DNA of 64,000 nt from contig JAHRBC010000001.1 of the NCBI GenBank assembly GCA_022702545.1, forward strand, positions 3,720,001 through 3,784,000. Reading direction: 5' to 3'. Under the pieces are notes generated by a model. It was not told where the DNA came from. It saw nothing but the letters and a program-made list of their open reading frames with translations, and searched no databases. This DNA comes from Phycomyces nitens (lineage: Eukaryota > Mucoromycota > Mucoromycetes > Mucorales > Phycomycetaceae). The position numbers and the translations under genes are program-made. Shown piece after piece: positions 60,712 to 64,000 of this stretch (the first letter of the stretch is position 1; each line of letters starts with the position of its first letter).

Positions 60712-61546
60712 TGGGATATTTTATCTGATAATATATCAATAACTGGGACAGAATTACGATGAAATAATTGCCATATCTGCTATTTTGGCAGCAAGGTCAA
60801 ATAAATCATGATATACTATCACTATTCATTTTTGATCAATTGGATAATACAACCAATCATATTCTGTAATATATTTAAAAAAGGGTTAAAATAGACAAAT
60901 AAAAGTGGGATTTTTTGTCTGATGAAATATTAAGGTTTCAGACGGAATTACGATGAAATAATTGATGTCTCTGCTATTTTGACTGTAATGTCAAATAAAT
61001 CATAGTATACTATTACTATTCGTTCTTGAATATTTGGTCAGTATATCTAATGACATACTGAAACAAAGCGAAAAAGGGGTAATAAAAAAACAAAACTTGC
61101 TCATATTTCTCTTCATTTATTAACATATATGGGTATAATGAACCCCTTTTTTTGTTTTTTTTTATTCATTTTTTATTACCCCTTTTTCGCTTTGTTTCAG
61201 TATGTCATTAGTCATAACATCCAAATAGTCAAAAACAAATAGTAATAGTATACTATGATTTATTTGACATTACAGTCAAAATAGCAGAGACATCAATTAT
61301 TTCATCGTAATTCCGTCTGAAACCTTAATATTTCATCAGACAAAAAATCCCACTTTTATTTGTCTATTTTAACCATTTTTTAAATATATTACAGAATATG
61401 ATTGGTTGTATTATCCAATTGATAAAAAACAAACAGTAATAGTATACCATGATTTATTTGACCTTACTGCCAAAATAGCAGAGACATCGATTATTTTATC
61501 GTAATTTCGTCTGAAACCTTAATATTTTATCAGACAAGAAATCCCA
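60712..61546. repeat. 835-bp palindrome built from four copies of a ~135-bp unit
   Basis: The left arm (about 60712-61087) is repeated in reverse complement by the right arm (about 61170-61546), with an ~80-bp spacer. Each arm holds two tandem, diverged copies of a unit that runs from GGGAT(T)TTTTGTCTGAT through CGGAATTACGATGAAATAATTG and TCAAATAAATCAT to TACTATTACTATTC. The inner units of the two arms are nearly identical. The outer units are more diverged in the left arm than in the right. No ORF is present. A foldback or MITE-like element is likely; the transposon class is unknown. Confidence 0.9.
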
Positions 61547-63834
61547 TTCTTAATAGCGGGTTTAAATGTCCGATACCAAAATTAGCTTGGATAGATCGAA
61601 TAAGTAAGCGTAATACTCTTACATGCAAACCATTATACTTTGAACTTGATTAATTCAACATATTTTGCTTACTAGAATATTCTGAACAAAATTACATTTA
61701 TTATATTCTCTTTTCTCCATGTTTAATTGTTTTTACATTCCACAAAAATCATCGTGGTCATTAAAACAAGACCAACCTTAACAATTACCTGAAAGCCGAT
61801 ATTACGATAAAAAACCGTGCCCAATGTACTACAGAAACAAGTACTATACATAAAAGAAAATCGACACGATCTTTACTTGGACTATGCAAAGAAAGATATT
61901 CTCTTTTAAAGTATAATAATCTTATAGTTTAAAGGCTCGCTTAGCGCAATGAGCCAATTGCAACATTAGATGGCATTACAAATGCAATTTAAGTATTAAT
62001 AGCTGTAGCAATCAAGAGAGATCAAGTTTTCAAAGAGCATAAAAAGAATCTCGTAAAGCTTTATACGGGGTCTTAGGGTTGTAATCCACAATTGAACATG
62101 GTGATCTGGAATGGCAAAACCAAATCTACGGTATGCCAAGATTGAAAATACTTTTGTGTAGAGCATACCTGCATAAACTCTAAAGAGATGATATATAATG
62201 GTAATATTTCAGGTAATAAAGAGTTAGGGACTAGTATGAGTCTGTCTTTAATGACAAAAGGTTAAAGATGGCCAAAAATACGAATTATTTTACAGATTGT
62301 AAAAATTGAAACTTGAAGGCCAATTTGTAAATTGTATGGTGTTGCATAAAATGGGCAAGTTCCCAAAGTGAAGGCAAAAGATGTGGTGTAAGCTCTCTGA
62401 GCTGCAATTTTTTTTAATATATATATATATAATACGTTTCTCCATTTCCTTGTCTCTCATATATTTCTATGCTAAGCTAGTGATATTTTTGATATTAATA
62501 TGGTAATTGGGGAAGGAAATTATGAGAATTCTAACTAATAAAAGATGGGAAAAAGGGAGAAACTTTGAGTACCAGTGGTGGGCAGCTACCACATCTTTTG
62601 TTTTCACCTTGTCAACTTTCCCATTGTATGTCTTATTTGACACAATTGATGTCGACTACGTTACTAACACGAGAGACAATGTTCTGTTTATTGGGATGTG
62701 CTATGATTGAGAAATGCTCATCCTAAAAAGTACCGGCCACCATAAGTGTGTTGGCCAATTCGATGCTATCAAGATTGCTTCGTCTGCCTTTTGTTCCTTT
62801 AGCCTTTGAAGTTCTCAGGCAATCAGTTTCTATAGAGGATGTAGGTAAAGTTCTATTTTTGATCATTGCTATTAAAATGCGTTTTGGGCTTGAGCCTCTA
62901 GAAGCAAACTCCAAAATATCGGTAGCTTTCGGTTGTGTGTTTGCAGCAAAACACTACGGGAAATCAAAAGGCGTTTTTGAGAATGTGCCTGTGTTTTCAC
63001 ATTTTGCACTTTCTTTTACTTTTACTTTTACTTTTTATTATTATTAAAAATATTTGCTTTATTATGGATGTACAGTATTGTTTTTCTTTCGTCCGAGTGT
63101 ATATTTTAGGATTTAACTTGCTTTTTGTTTCAATTCCAAAAAATCAAGTTCTCGCTATTATAGACCCAAGAAAAATCTGATTTCAAAAACACACCCCTTT
63201 TCTCCCATACTTGTGTACACTTGAAAAATAATAAAGATGTTTAACCAAGTATTTATGGTCTTAAGCTCTGTAATTATACTTTGCGAAAATATCTTTATTC
63301 TACCATATCTTCTGTGCAGACTCTGCTACCAAGAACTCGCCAAATATTTGTTCATTTTTGTAAACAATTTGCATACTGGCATTAAATGGTTGTTATATAG
63401 CACAAAGCAGTTACCATATTTATATAAAACCTAATAACAATTTCCGAAAATGTTCCTGAGAATATTACAGAAGGCCAAAGCTCCAAAACATTCCCCTTTT
63501 TGGCTTGTCTTTAAAGAGGGGCAAAGGGTATCTAGAAAATGATGCGCTATGGACAGTAAAGTTCGGCATTACGGTTCCTAAATTAACAATAGGAGACAGT
63601 ACTCGCTCATAACCTGATATTTAATTTACTGTTAAAAAAAGTTAAAGGGACTGGCTGTTGTTGTTTGAATAGGTTAGGATCCTTGTAATAATTTTCCAAT
63701 TAACTCACTAGGGGTATATTGCGGCTTAAAAGAATCTAAAGCTTGTATTAGACTACACCATGTATCATTAGACTTTGAATAGCATAAAGAATGGGTATTT
63801 ATTTCAAAAGTATTTAAAAAATAGAAGCACTTAC
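61547..63834. other. AT-rich region with one possible SET-domain relic
   Basis: No intact gene. On the minus strand at about 62640-62970 a piece reads SPKRILIAMIKNRTLP, LDSIELANT, then, across stops and frame changes, YFLG.AFLNHSTSQ. The last part resembles the NHSC motif of SET (SMYD-type) domains. The likeness is weak and the reading frame is broken. The rest is AT-rich filler. Confidence 0.35.
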
Positions 63835-64000
63835 CTTCTAAGTCTCTTTTGAGTCTAAACGAGTATTGTATTTGTTTTGGTGCATACAAGTTGGTATGAA
63901 TACCATTGAACCAAAAAGTAGACCAAAATTTAAAGTTGTCTTGGAATACTCCAAGACCACAAGAGGATACAATTGAACGGTCTAAAACAACCAGCGAGAA
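63835..64000 (-). CDS. Exon of an unidentified gene running off the right edge
   Basis: The minus strand is open from the window end to a GTAAGT donor at 63834, giving 55 residues including CGLGVFQDNFKFWSTFWFN and APKQIQYSFRLKRDLE. The composition looks like real protein and the donor is perfect, so an exon is likely. Beyond the donor, the same frame continues open for 45 codons, and no downstream acceptor I tried gives a convincing continuation. I do not recognise the family. Confidence 0.5.

Noticed and set aside
60712..61546. Considered a CRISPR array or tRNA/rRNA cluster because of regular repeats
   Set aside because: The repeats are long, inverted and AT-rich, in a eukaryotic genome, with no spacer pattern or tRNA-like fold.

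Overview
The window is nuclear DNA of a filamentous fungus. Genes are AT-rich and cut by many short spliceosomal introns, mostly 43-100 nt, with GT(A/G)AGT donors and CTAAC/CTRAY-like branch sites. Intergenic DNA is very AT-rich. The gene set (SH3-RasGEF, BRE1, COG4, SCYL2-type pseudokinase, COQ11-like protein, UGT with a C-terminal membrane anchor, DUF7721-like Q/G-rich protein) and the Tc1/mariner content suggest an early-diverging fungus, most likely Mucoromycota. That placement is inference. About 21 complete or nearly complete protein genes were assembled exon by exon, and nearly all exon joins close in frame.

Layout. 0-4 kb is a transposon nest: a Tc1-like relic broken by a solo LTR, a second inverted copy of that LTR, and 300 bp further an apparently intact Tc1/DD34E element with matched TIRs and TA duplication. 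4-5.9 kb has no recognised gene. 5.9-12.5 kb holds TOM20, a small conserved mitochondrial-type protein, a Cys-3/MetR-type bZIP, a Q/G-rich DUF7721-like protein, and a C2 protein with a glycine zipper and a long Lys/Glu/His/Cys repeat tail. 14-24.5 kb holds a REX1/RNH70-type exonuclease, two RING proteins (one likely SPX-RING type, one PA-TM-RING), a Tda3-like FAD oxidoreductase and TIM17.

24.9-44.8 kb is the densest part: class III alcohol dehydrogenase, BRE1, an SH3-RasGEF, COG4, a Rad60/Esc2-type SUMO-like protein, an SCY1/SCYL2 pseudokinase and a COQ11-like protein. 45.8-56.9 kb holds a class III aminotransferase, a UGT, a saccharopine-dehydrogenase-like oxidoreductase, a THOC7-like THO subunit and a retinol-dehydrogenase-like SDR.

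57-64 kb is a gene-poor repeat region. It holds a degenerate MIF-type tautomerase, an 835-bp palindrome made of four copies of one ~135-bp unit, coding-like scraps on the minus strand, and the edge of one unidentified gene.

The genes are ordinary housekeeping loci and form no pathway cluster, although several neighbours share short divergent promoters: Rad60-like/SCYL2 at 173 bp, TOM20/small mitochondrial protein at 420 bp, RasGEF/COG4 at 453 bp. I found no convincing novel multi-gene system. The strongest unusual signals are the nested palindrome, the MIF relic, the stacked Tc1/LTR history and the frequency of GC-AG introns (5 of about 106).
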